Positions 1 to 7,477 of a stretch of 64,000 bases of DNA are shown here, in pieces. The DNA is from Paenibacillus sp. 1_12 (GTDB lineage Bacteria > Bacillota > Bacilli > Paenibacillales > NBRC-103111), in contig NZ_FOTE01000008.1 of NCBI RefSeq assembly GCF_900114475.1, positions 248,001-312,000 of the forward strand. The letters run 5' to 3'. The position numbers were made by a program, and so were the translations under genes. The notes under the pieces were generated by a model, which saw only the letters and a program-made list of their open reading frames with translations, had not been told where the DNA came from and searched no databases. How positions within the stretch are numbered: position 1 is the first letter of the stretch; each line of letters starts with the position of its first letter.

Positions 1-2
1 AT

Positions 3-494
3 AAGGAAAAATTTGTGGAGTGGTATGAAGCTTTTACATGGGAAAACGAGGACGACAAGGAATTCTTCGAATCCTTGAATAATCGTGATGACCTGTGCTG
101 CCTCGCATTGATCGCTGATTGGTGCGGCGATGTTGTACGTAACGTGCCTGCCGTGTTCCGTGCTTTGGAAATTTCCGGTATACCGACTGAGGTATTAATT
201 AAGGAAGAGCATCCCGATGTGATGGCGCAGTTTTTGACTGGTGGCGGGGAAGCCGTCCCAATCATTATTTTCACCGATTTCAGCGGTCATGTACTTGGGC
301 ATTGGGGACCTCGTCCGGCGCATGTGCAGTCGGTTATGACGCAGTTCAAAAAAGAAAATCCGGATCGTAACGCTGCGGATTATAATGAGAAAATTCAGGT
401 GGCGCGCCAGGAAATGGGTCGTCAGTACGGAGAAGGCACTGGTTATCAAACCGTTATCGTCAAAGAACTTCGCGATCTGCTTTCCTCGTTTTAA
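3..494 (+). CDS. Thioredoxin-like family protein (5' truncated by window edge)
   Basis: The frame is open to the window edge (K-E-K-F-V before the GTG at 15), so the true start is probably upstream. The protein has a thioredoxin-like layout: a beta strand leading into ADWCGDVVRNVP, then a strand-helix with a cis-Pro-like segment (GGEAVPIII). The usual WCxxC is reduced to W-C-G-D-V, so only one active-site Cys remains (about residue 37 counted from the GTG). That argues against classical dithiol reductase activity; a monothiol or bacillithiol-related role is possible. It ends 12 bases before the MBL-fold gene, so the two are probably cotranscribed. Family assignment is good; function is not established. 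Confidence 0.75.
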   Translation, partial: KEKFVEWYEAFTWENEDDKEFFESLNNRDDLCCLALIADWCGDVVRNVPAVFRALEISGIPTEVLIKEEHPDVMAQFLTGGGEAVPIIIFTDFSGHVLGHWGPRPAHVQSVMTQFKKENPDRNAADYNEKIQVARQEMGRQYGEGTGYQTVIVKELRDLLSSF

Positions 495-506
495 GGCGGG
501 CGTAGC

Positions 507-1157
507 ATGAGTATTGAAGGACTGAAGATTGAATCGTTCTCATTGGGACCAATTGGGACAAACGCCTACCTACTGTCCAGACCCAATGAGGGCAAAGCGA
601 TTATTATTGATCCCGGCATGAATCCCAAGCCGCTCCTGAAGCGGATCGGAGACCTGCAGATTGAAGCTATTTTACTTACGCATGCCCATTTTGACCATAT
701 CGGCAGTGTGGATGAGATCCGCAAGCTGAAGGGCTGTCCGGTCTATCTGCATGATGCAGAAGCAGACTGGCTAACGAATCCGAAGCTGAACGGCTCTACG
801 AAATATCCCGAGCTTGGCGGACCGATCCAGACCGATCCAGCCGAATTCGCTTTGGATCAAGGTCAAGTATTGAAGATGATTGGCTTGGAGATTAAGGTAC
901 TGCATACGCCAGGACATTCTCCGGGCAGTGTCAGCTTTCTGATCGGCTCTGAAACCGAGGGCTGGTATTTGTTCGGTGGCGACGTGCTGTTCCGCTTGTC
1001 GGTCGGGCGTACCGACCTGCCAGGAGGCAGATCGGAAGAACTGCTTGATTCGATACATGGCAAGCTGTTCAATCTATCGGATGAGACGGTGGTATACCCA
1101 GGTCATGGTGTGAAAACGACGATCGGCTACGAGCGGGATAATAACCCGTACGTGTAG
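507..1157 (+). CDS. MBL-fold metallo-hydrolase (glyoxalase II-like, YqgX type)
   Basis: 216 aa, the usual size for small cytosolic glyoxalase II-like hydrolases. The zinc motif THAHFDH gives H59, H61, D63 and H64; further ligands are H137 (TPGHSPG), D159 (GGDVLF) and H200 (YPGHG), so the dinuclear metal site is complete. Members of this family hydrolyse thioesters such as S-lactoylglutathione or bacillithiol adducts; the substrate cannot be read from sequence. The ATG follows a GGCGGG site and lies 12 bases after the thioredoxin-like gene, suggesting a two-gene unit that ends at the hairpin immediately downstream. Confidence 0.85.
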   Translation: MSIEGLKIESFSLGPIGTNAYLLSRPNEGKAIIIDPGMNPKPLLKRIGDLQIEAILLTHAHFDHIGSVDEIRKLKGCPVYLHDAEADWLTNPKLNGSTKYPELGGPIQTDPAEFALDQGQVLKMIGLEIKVLHTPGHSPGSVSFLIGSETEGWYLFGGDVLFRLSVGRTDLPGGRSEELLDSIHGKLFNLSDETVVYPGHGVKTTIGYERDNNPYV

Positions 1158-1173
1158 CGTTTGTCGATGATTT

Positions 1174-1230
1174 AAGCTCTTTCGTTATCGCTCGTAGAAG
1201 CGGTAATGAAGGAGCTTTTGTTTTACTTTT
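1174..1230 (+). terminator. Rho-independent terminator of the thioredoxin/MBL pair
   Basis: An imperfect long stem (AAGCTC...TTTCGTTATCGC against GCGGTAATGAAGGAGCTT) is followed by a T-rich run (TTTTGTTTTACTTTT). It lies directly after the MBL-fold stop codon. Confidence 0.75.
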
Positions 1231-1269
1231 ATATCACGCAGGCTGAACATGTGGAGGGACACACGAAGA

Positions 1270-1289
1270 GGACTGCCGCTTGGCAGTCC
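1270..1289 (-). terminator. Hairpin downstream of the small minus-strand gene
   Basis: A perfect 8-bp stem GGACTGCC/GGCAGTCC with a 4-base loop sits about 30 bases past the stop of the minus-strand gene. The U-run is weak, so termination is likely but not certain. Confidence 0.45.
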
Positions 1290-1320
1290 CCTGGTTTAAT
1301 CATCTTACCCATCATTCCGT

Positions 1321-1701
1321 TTAAAGCTCGATTTCCGCTATCTTCATAATATCCGCCAAATCATCATGAGCAGGCACCAGCTTTTCCGCTTCTTCATCGA
1401 CTTTGGCTGTGACTGTCTGCTTGAAGTTGTCCAACGCAGCCGGATCCACGCTTACATGCTCCGATTCCTCAACGAGTCGTTTAATATAAATTAATTCCAA
1501 AAAATAATCCAAATCCACAACAATGCCTCGTGCTTGCTTATTATCTGCATTTTGAAGCGTGTAGATGTCGTTATTTTGCTTGTTTGCATAAGAATCCAGA
1601 ATCTCGGATAGTTTCTCTGTCCTTGTTACCTCGGAAACGGTAATCACGTTCTTTAGAATCAGCTCCAACAAATCCTGTGGAACACCAGTTGGTTTTTCCA
1701 T
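1321..1701 (-). CDS. Hypothetical protein, 126 aa, mostly helical
   Basis: Not recognised. The product is acidic, has no signal peptide or membrane segment, and reads as several amphipathic helices, with a coiled-coil-like segment rich in Glu, Asp and Lys. The start is supported by an AGGTGAGGAGTG site just upstream on the minus strand. It stands alone between the MBL-fold unit and the GH2 gene, which ends about 155 bases upstream of it; that 155-base interval shows no other gene. Confidence 0.55.
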   Translation of the reverse strand: MEKPTGVPQDLLELILKNVITVSEVTRTEKLSEILDSYANKQNNDIYTLQNADNKQARGIVVDLDYFLELIYIKRLVEESEHVSVDPAALDNFKQTVTAKVDEEAEKLVPAHDDLADIMKIAEIEL

Positions 1702-1855
1702 TACACAACACTCCTCACCTTTACTTAAACGCTTACATCACTCGCAGAACCTGTAAGCGTAAATGTATCCTGAACACGGGATTCTTCTATTATGCCACTT
1801 CCGAAGCGCTCCATCAAGCGTTCTGTATAGGTTTAGATGGTGGGATTGTTGGAAA

Positions 1856-4636
1856 TTATTTACAGCGAACCAGGATATCAATCGGATAACGTCCCGCGTT
1901 GCGTCCATATAGACATAGGCCGCCGGAGCCTTCTGGCAGATCAGCAGGAACCTCTAGCTTTAACCGGAAGGAGCCTCTGGCAATAATCTCGGGCGTGAGT
2001 CGACTCGGAATCCGGATGTGCTGCAGGTAACCGTAGGAGCCGGCTTCATCAAGCCTGCGGTCATCAATCTGATAATGCCACGATAGCACACCGCGACTGT
2101 CTGCTGGATCATCCGGGAGCTGCAGCTGATCGATTTGTATGTTGTCGACGTAGACGTTAACTGTGCTTGGATGTTTGATGGTATCAGTCATAAAATACGA
2201 ATTGGCGTTCATACCGGGATCTGCCTTCTTGCCATGCATGAAAGAGATATCGACGGATGGGTCATCGATCAGCTGCTGGTCCTTCTCCAATAACTGTTTG
2301 GCGCCGGCTTCAAGAAACAGATCGAGATCACCAAAGGGGTGCTCCGCAGTCAGACCGGAAATATCGATTTCATATTCAAAATAGCCGCCGTTCATGCCGC
2401 TGCCATTTACCTTGCTATGCTGCAGCGCCTGCCAGGCATAGTCCCAATGCTGCTGTGAGAAGCTCGCCGGCTCGACCTGCTGCCATTGTCCTTCCAGGTC
2501 AAATAGTCCTTGAGCGGTTTGGCTGCGAACATCGAAGGTGATGAAGTTACGTGCAACCGAATGGCTTGAGGCACGTGAAGGATCTTTGAGCTCCACGACG
2601 AGCACAGCTACGGCATCGTTCTCCGGCATGTAAAGCTCAAGCGTTCTCAACGTGGTTGTGCCGTATTTACTCCAACTAATGGCTTCGGTGCCTTGAGCAG
2701 CTATCGTTTTTTCTCCCAGATGGTCGTACCATAGCTTCCAAGATAGCTGCATGCTCTGACCCTGGTACGTATCGGCGAAGCTCGATACAGCCAGCGGAAT
2801 GCTGACCTGCTGACCGCTAGTTACGGTTGTGCATGGTGGTGCATCGATAACGATAAAGTCCGGCTGATGGAGATCACGCAGGCTCATTTCTTCACAAAAT
2901 CCACCGTAGCCGAAGTCCTTTTCCGAATCATCGATTCGATAATAACCGTTGAATTCATTGGTCACATCCTTAAACTCAGTGAACACGAAGCCGCATATGT
3001 TCTCATGTCGACGGAATTCATTCAGCATATATCGATAATGCCAGCCAAGATCGCTATCGCCGGCGCTGCCTTCAATACCCCATACTGCTCCACATTCACT
3101 GTTCATAAGCGGCGCATCAGACTGCTGATGTCCATCTATATAATTCCAGGTAGAGCCGGGATAGGTGCTGCGGGCGGCCTCTTCGACATGGTCACGCAGC
3201 AGTTGGTAGCCATTAAGGTAGAAATGCCATGTATTCAAATCACTCTTCACATGATCGTTGCGACATGGGGAGTTATCCTCGACCAACCGTGTGGGATCGA
3301 TAACTTTGGCCCACTCATACACCTGTTTGACCCATTCTTGCGTTTCCGGTAAATAGATGGAAGTAACTTTACCTGTGTCCGCTTCGGTTTTGTGAAGCAA
3401 TCCCCAGCTCTCATTGAAGATGACCCAGGAAATGATCGAAGGATGGTTCCAGTCCCGCTGGATCGTTTCAAGTGCTTCAGGCTTATAGGCATTTTGTGCT
3501 TGTTCATCAGGAGTTCCCCAGAAGCAGGGCATATCCTCCATTACAAGCATCCCGAGTTTGTCCGCCCAGTACAGCTTGCGTGGCTCCTCAGGTTTAATAT
3601 GAATACGCACGAAGTTCAGGCCCAACCGCTTCAAACGATAAATCTCATCACGCATCATATCATCGGTCGGATAGGTGAAGAAGCCTGTAGGATGGAACGA
3701 TTGGTCCAGAGTTCCATTCAAAAATATTGGTTTGTCGTTAAGCGTAATCCAACGTGACTGTAAACCTTCAGGCAGTACGGTACCTATCGTACGTATGCCG
3801 AAATACGTCTGTACACAGTCCGTTCCGCCTGTTTGATCGGAAGCATTGTTCGCTAAGCTGAGCGTAATCGTACCTTCATACAAATAAGGGTCATTGGGAC
3901 TCCATAGTCGAGGCTGATCCACTTGAAAAGCGGTTTGAAAAGCTTGTTCTCCTGACTGAAGCTGCAGATTTACCGTATGGGACACGGAACCGTCAAAGGC
4001 AAAGCTCAATACAGCGTCTTGTGCAGAAGCAGCCTGAACTACACCCTTTACGGTCACTGAACCGTCAAGTTCGGTAATAAATTGGACATGATCCACATAT
4101 TGTTCGGGTCTTGATTCTATCCAAACCGTTTGCCATAACCCACGGATTTCACCGTATCCCTGCTTACCTCGTGTTTGATAGGCTTCATCCTGGTCTTCAA
4201 CACGAATAACGATTACATTTTCCTGATCCGAATTCCAAGCGTGGGTCACCTCCAGCTCAAAGGTCCCATAACCACCGCGATGACTGCCTACTTGAATCTG
4301 ATTTACCCATACGTGGCATTCGTAATCAACAGCACCGAATCGAAGGAACAAGCGAGAGCCCTTCGCTTCAGGCGTCCATTGAACGGTACGACGGTACCAA
4401 GCGATTCCTTTTACATTCTCGCCAATACCGGACAAAGGGGAGGCCCAGGAAAAAGGGACGGTAATCGTTCTATCCAAAGCTTGGGTCGTCCCATCAAACC
4501 AACGCCCGGTTAAACCCTGATTGTCGATGTCAAAACCAAAGCTCCAGTCCCCATTCAAATTAAGCCAGTCCGCTCTCTGCCAATCCGGTCTTGGATATTC
4601 AGGTCTGATTAATACCTCATTTGCAGATGTAGTCAT
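1856..4636 (-). CDS. Glycoside hydrolase family 2 (beta-galactosidase/beta-glucuronidase-like)
   Basis: Large GH2 enzyme with the family order: jelly-roll sugar-binding domain, Ig-like domain, TIM barrel, then a C-terminal extension. Counting from the upstream ATG at 4654, the acid/base is E415 (IFNESWG) and the probable nucleophile E520 (NSECGAVWG). I place the start at 4636 (MTTSANEV) because the first ATG overlaps the GAAAGG ribosome site. No signal peptide is visible, so it probably acts in the cytosol on a transported or small glycoside. The last about 180 residues (from about 755) resemble the sensor half of the divergent ArsR-type regulator, including GYxEY, RGxLS, LEVxxD and LYGxxxGxYP. 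Exact glycan specificity is unknown. Confidence 0.9.
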   Translation of the reverse strand: MTTSANEVLIRPEYPRPDWQRADWLNLNGDWSFGFDIDNQGLTGRWFDGTTQALDRTITVPFSWASPLSGIGENVKGIAWYRRTVQWTPEAKGSRLFLRFGAVDYECHVWVNQIQVGSHRGGYGTFELEVTHAWNSDQENVIVIRVEDQDEAYQTRGKQGYGEIRGLWQTVWIESRPEQYVDHVQFITELDGSVTVKGVVQAASAQDAVLSFAFDGSVSHTVNLQLQSGEQAFQTAFQVDQPRLWSPNDPYLYEGTITLSLANNASDQTGGTDCVQTYFGIRTIGTVLPEGLQSRWITLNDKPIFLNGTLDQSFHPTGFFTYPTDDMMRDEIYRLKRLGLNFVRIHIKPEEPRKLYWADKLGMLVMEDMPCFWGTPDEQAQNAYKPEALETIQRDWNHPSIISWVIFNESWGLLHKTEADTGKVTSIYLPETQEWVKQVYEWAKVIDPTRLVEDNSPCRNDHVKSDLNTWHFYLNGYQLLRDHVEEAARSTYPGSTWNYIDGHQQSDAPLMNSECGAVWGIEGSAGDSDLGWHYRYMLNEFRRHENICGFVFTEFKDVTNEFNGYYRIDDSEKDFGYGGFCEEMSLRDLHQPDFIVIDAPPCTTVTSGQQVSIPLAVSSFADTYQGQSMQLSWKLWYDHLGEKTIAAQGTEAISWSKYGTTTLRTLELYMPENDAVAVLVVELKDPSRASSHSVARNFITFDVRSQTAQGLFDLEGQWQQVEPASFSQQHWDYAWQALQHSKVNGSGMNGGYFEYEIDISGLTAEHPFGDLDLFLEAGAKQLLEKDQQLIDDPSVDISFMHGKKADPGMNANSYFMTDTIKHPSTVNVYVDNIQIDQLQLPDDPADSRGVLSWHYQIDDRRLDEAGSYGYLQHIRIPSRLTPEIIARGSFRLKLEVPADLPEGSGGLCLYGRNAGRYPIDILVRCK

Positions 4637-4672
4637 ATGTACACAACCTTTCATTGCTTATTTGATATACAG

Positions 4673-4689
4673 AATATACAATGTATATT
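4673..4689. promoter_or_regulatory. Operator box 1, perfect 8-1-8 inverted repeat
   Basis: AATATACA-A-TGTATATT is a perfect inverted repeat with a single central base, typical of winged-helix ArsR-type operators. It overlaps the GH2 -10 region. Confidence 0.65.
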
Positions 4690-4716
4690 ATATAAACGCA
4701 ATTAAAATATTTGCAA
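4687..4716 (-). promoter_or_regulatory. SigA-type promoter of the GH2 gene
   Basis: On the minus strand TTGCAA (4711-4716), an 18-base spacer and TATAAT (4687-4692) precede the GH2 start by about 50 bases. The -10 element overlaps the edge of the first inverted-repeat operator, a classic repression geometry. Confidence 0.65.
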
Positions 4717-4721
4717 AATGC

Positions 4722-4738
4722 AATATACATTGTGAATT
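4722..4738. promoter_or_regulatory. Operator box 2, imperfect copy of box 1
   Basis: AATATACA-T-TGTGAATT repeats the left arm of box 1 exactly and the right arm with two changes. Box centres are 49 bases apart. It lies just upstream of the regulator gene, so binding could also autoregulate it. Confidence 0.6.
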
Positions 4739-4769
4739 TTGAATGTTGAATAGAGAAGGATGGATGAGC

Positions 4770-5702
4770 ATGGCTGATGAACAAATCGATACAGTGAGAC
4801 GTGTACCTGCAAATCAGATACAGGAGGTAGCGAAGGCACTATCGGGAGATTTACGTCTGCGTATTTTGGAAGCTTTGGGAGAGCGTCCCAAAAGTATTTC
4901 ACAGTTGGTTGAGGAGTTGGGTGTCGCACAGCCCACCGTTTCTATTAATGTGCAAGGTTTGGAACAGGCGGGTCTTATTAGTTCGTCTACGAGCGGGGGC
5001 AGCCGGGAGAAGATTTGCTCCCGAGTTCTCGATGCACTCCTGTTCGAGCTGCCGCTGCGCCCTGGCGAAGGGCTGCAGCAAATTGAAGAGATTTCGATGC
5101 CTATCGGTCTATATACGGATTGTGTCATTCAGCCGCCTTGCGGACTGCATGGTATGGAAGGAGCTATAGGTTGTCCGGACGATCCGCGCGCTTTCTATAT
5201 GCCGGAGCGAACTAAGGCGAATCTCCTTTGGTTTAGTGAGGCTGGATATGTGGAATATGTGTTTGCCAATCCGCTGCCTGGCGGTGTGCCGCTGCGCAAA
5301 CTGCTTATAAGCGCTGAGCTGTGTTCGGAGGCAGCAGGCTATAATCAAGAGTGGCCGTCTGATATTACGCTGAGCATCAATGGGAAGCAGGTTGGGACTT
5401 GGACCTGTGATGGGGATTATGGCGACAGAAAGGGAAAGCTTTCCCAGAGTCTTGCATTCGGCTGCACACAGTATGGCTTGCTGACCGAATGGAGCATTTC
5501 GGAGACGGAGAGCTGTATTAATGGAGTCAAGTGCTCGGACATGACGCTTCCAGCGCTAGATCTACATTACAACCGACCGATCAAGGTAAGGCTGGAGGTT
5601 CGTTCGGACGCTGAGAATTGTCGCGGAATGAATCTGTTTGGAGCCGGCTTTGGCGATCACCCGCAGGAATTGAAGCTTCGGTTTGTTCGTGGTGATTGTT
5701 AG
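4770..5702 (+). CDS. ArsR-type winged-helix regulator with large sensor domain
   Basis: The N-terminal about 80 residues form an ArsR-like winged HTH (LRLRILEALGERP, then VAQPTVSINVQGLEQAGLI). No obvious metal-binding ELCVCD motif is present. The remaining about 200 residues are a separate beta-rich domain that aligns by eye with the C-terminus of the divergent GH2 enzyme: GYVEY, INGKQV, RKGKLS, QYGLL, RLEVRSD and NLFGAGFGDHP. I chose the ATG at 4770 because GAAGGA lies nine bases upstream; ATGs at 4743 and 4764 are poorly placed. It probably represses the GH2 gene through the two inverted repeats and responds to a sugar ligand (inference). Confidence 0.8.
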   Translation: MADEQIDTVRRVPANQIQEVAKALSGDLRLRILEALGERPKSISQLVEELGVAQPTVSINVQGLEQAGLISSSTSGGSREKICSRVLDALLFELPLRPGEGLQQIEEISMPIGLYTDCVIQPPCGLHGMEGAIGCPDDPRAFYMPERTKANLLWFSEAGYVEYVFANPLPGGVPLRKLLISAELCSEAAGYNQEWPSDITLSINGKQVGTWTCDGDYGDRKGKLSQSLAFGCTQYGLLTEWSISETESCINGVKCSDMTLPALDLHYNRPIKVRLEVRSDAENCRGMNLFGAGFGDHPQELKLRFVRGDC

Positions 5703-5740
5703 CAGAAGCGGTTAGGAGTATTCATAACCAAACATCAGGT

Positions 5741-5780
5741 ATAGACGGTAGTCCGATTACGGGCAGCCGTCTATTTTTAT
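5741..5780 (+). terminator. Rho-independent terminator of the ArsR-type gene
   Basis: Stem ATAGACGG/CCGTCTAT followed by TTTTTATT, about 40 bases after the stop codon. Confidence 0.75.
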
Positions 5781-5877
5781 TCATATAGGTGAATACCGTG
5801 TTTCCCATAGGTAAATCTCCATAGACTGATGGTGTGTTCACTCGTAACGCGCCCTACACATTATGGAGGTGTCCCAA

Positions 5878-6150
5878 ATGGAAAGATATCAACCGTCAAT
5901 GTCCAATTCACAAATGCCCAACATGCAAATGCCTACAAATGTATCACCTGCATCGATGAATCCAATGCCGTATATGCCCGCTAATCAAGCAGCCCCGGTC
6001 ATGGTTCATGCCAGCTTTGAAGAGATTAACATCTATGAACCCAAAAAACATCATCACGCCCATTGCAAGCCAACAGGAGGATTATCAATGGGTGCTATCC
6101 TGGTTCTGTATATCTTGCTCGTCATAATTCTTCGTGGTTTTCACAGATAA
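5878..6150 (+). CDS. YjcZ-like small membrane protein with Met/Pro-rich N-terminus
   Basis: 90 aa. The C-terminus SMGAILVLYILLVIILRGF is the hydrophobic module of YjcZ-type sporulation-associated proteins, which are usually only 25-50 aa. Here it is preceded by a Met/Pro/Asn-rich stretch and a KKHHHAHC His cluster. The ATG at 5878 is preferred because GGAGGT lies seven bases upstream; the ATG at 5863 is part of that site. Two short relatives occur at 23682-23816 and 49853-49948 in this window. Function is unknown; expression in the spore is an inference from family. Confidence 0.7.
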   Translation: MERYQPSMSNSQMPNMQMPTNVSPASMNPMPYMPANQAAPVMVHASFEEINIYEPKKHHHAHCKPTGGLSMGAILVLYILLVIILRGFHR

Positions 6151-6246
6151 AGCGTGTAGTAGGCCATTTTTGGAATGTTTGAGTCCATGAACAGGATCTG
6201 ACTCGACTGCCATTAGCGGACGCGCTGATGTCAATGGCCCTATTAG

Positions 6247-6289
6247 AAAGGCCCCTTACTCATCATAAGCTTTATACCAAGGGGCCTTT
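6247..6289 (+). terminator. Strong hairpin after the YjcZ-like gene
   Basis: An 11-bp perfect stem AAAGGCCCCTT/AAGGGGCCTTT with a 21-base loop. There is no long T-run beyond the stem's own TTT, so it may be a terminator or another structural element. Confidence 0.6.
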
Positions 6290-6430
6290 CGATGGAGTTT
6301 ACACAAAGGACAGCTAGTTGTAAGGTCATTATACATAAATGGAATGGTACTGCTGACCGATATTCTGTATGCTATCAGTTGTAAGTCAGGTGAAGCTGGA
6401 GAGTTGACGGTTTTAACATTATCCTTGCCC

Positions 6431-6460
6431 TTGCAATCAATGTGTGACAGTTCCTATAAT
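6431..6460 (+). promoter_or_regulatory. SigA-type promoter of the nitroreductase gene
   Basis: TTGCAA, 18-base spacer, TATAAT; about 55 bases before the coding start. Confidence 0.55.
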
Positions 6461-6515
6461 ATCCGTATAAAAGCTGCTGTCCGCGTTACTAAATGACAAG
6501 AGGGTAGGCGATTGT

Positions 6516-7259
6516 ATGAATGAAACCATCAAGCTTTTGACAAGCCATCAATCCATTCGTAAATTTACGAATCAGCCGGTTACGCAGGAGCAGTTGGATA
6601 CCATCATATCAGCTGCCCAATGGGCTTCAAGCTCAAGCCATGTACAGGCTTATAGTATCATTCATGTAACGAACGCGGGGATGCGCCAACAGATTTCTGA
6701 ATGGACGGGCAATCAGTCGTATGTGGTGAATAGTCCGATTTTCCTCGTATGGTGCGCTGATCTGCACCGCTTGCGTACAGCGTACGAGATTCATGAGAAT
6801 GCGGACAAAGCATATCTGGGGACTGCGGAAAATTGGATTGTCGCGACTGTCGATGCTGCGTTAGCCGCTCAGAATGCCGCTATTGCAGCCGAGTCCTTAG
6901 GTATGGGCATTGTATATATAGGGAGTGTTCGTAATCATATTGAGGGCGTTTCTACGCTTCTACGGCTGCCGAAATATACAAGTCCCTTATTTGGCATGTG
7001 CATAGGCTACCCGGATCAAGATCCTGGTCAACGGCCGCGTTTGCCGCAGAAAGCTGTCCTGCATCATAATACATATCAAACAGACGGTATGGAGGAGCAA
7101 ATATTGAAATACGATCAAACGATGAAGGATTATATCCTCAAACGAACCGGTGGTAAGCGAAGCGGAACCTGGTCGGAGGATATGAGGAATAAGCTGAAGA
7201 CGCCTACGCGTATGGATGTCAAAGCTTATTTGGAAGCGCAGGGTCTGGATGTGGAATAG
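6516..7259 (+). CDS. NADPH-dependent nitroreductase-family flavin oxidoreductase
   Basis: 247 aa, the size of NfsA/FRP/NfrA-type FMN enzymes. The start contains the family motif HQSIRKFTNQPV, followed by ISAAQWASSSSHVQAYS (FMN binding) and ESLGMGIVYIGSVRNH; the C-terminus has the RLPQKAVLHHNTY segment found in this subgroup. Such enzymes reduce nitroaromatics, quinones or free flavins with NADPH in the cytosol. The gene is monocistronic, with its own promoter and terminator. The physiological substrate cannot be inferred. Confidence 0.85.
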   Translation: MNETIKLLTSHQSIRKFTNQPVTQEQLDTIISAAQWASSSSHVQAYSIIHVTNAGMRQQISEWTGNQSYVVNSPIFLVWCADLHRLRTAYEIHENADKAYLGTAENWIVATVDAALAAQNAAIAAESLGMGIVYIGSVRNHIEGVSTLLRLPKYTSPLFGMCIGYPDQDPGQRPRLPQKAVLHHNTYQTDGMEEQILKYDQTMKDYILKRTGGKRSGTWSEDMRNKLKTPTRMDVKAYLEAQGLDVE

Positions 7260-7281
7260 GATACAAGGTGTAAATTGTGCG

Positions 7282-7313
7282 ACGGCAGGGCAAACGAGCT
7301 CTGCCGTTTTTTT
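7282..7313 (+). terminator. Rho-independent terminator of the nitroreductase gene
   Basis: ACGGCAG/CTGCCGT stem followed by TTTTTTT, 23 bases after the stop codon. Confidence 0.85.
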
Positions 7314-7477
7314 GTGCTTATACCCAATAAAAGCCGATTTGAAACGAAATTCGGTGAAATTTAGCCATTTTTTCTTTTTAACAAAAGGTGATCTGAATGG
7401 AGATGAAGCCCGTTGTAGTAAGTGTAAAGAAACAAGCGACATTAGCTACCAACAAAACATAGAAAAGAGGAATTGAT

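Noticed and set aside
1677-1889. 70-codon plus-strand frame between the small gene and GH2
   Set aside because: Overlaps the start and end of two better supported minus-strand genes and has no ribosome site.
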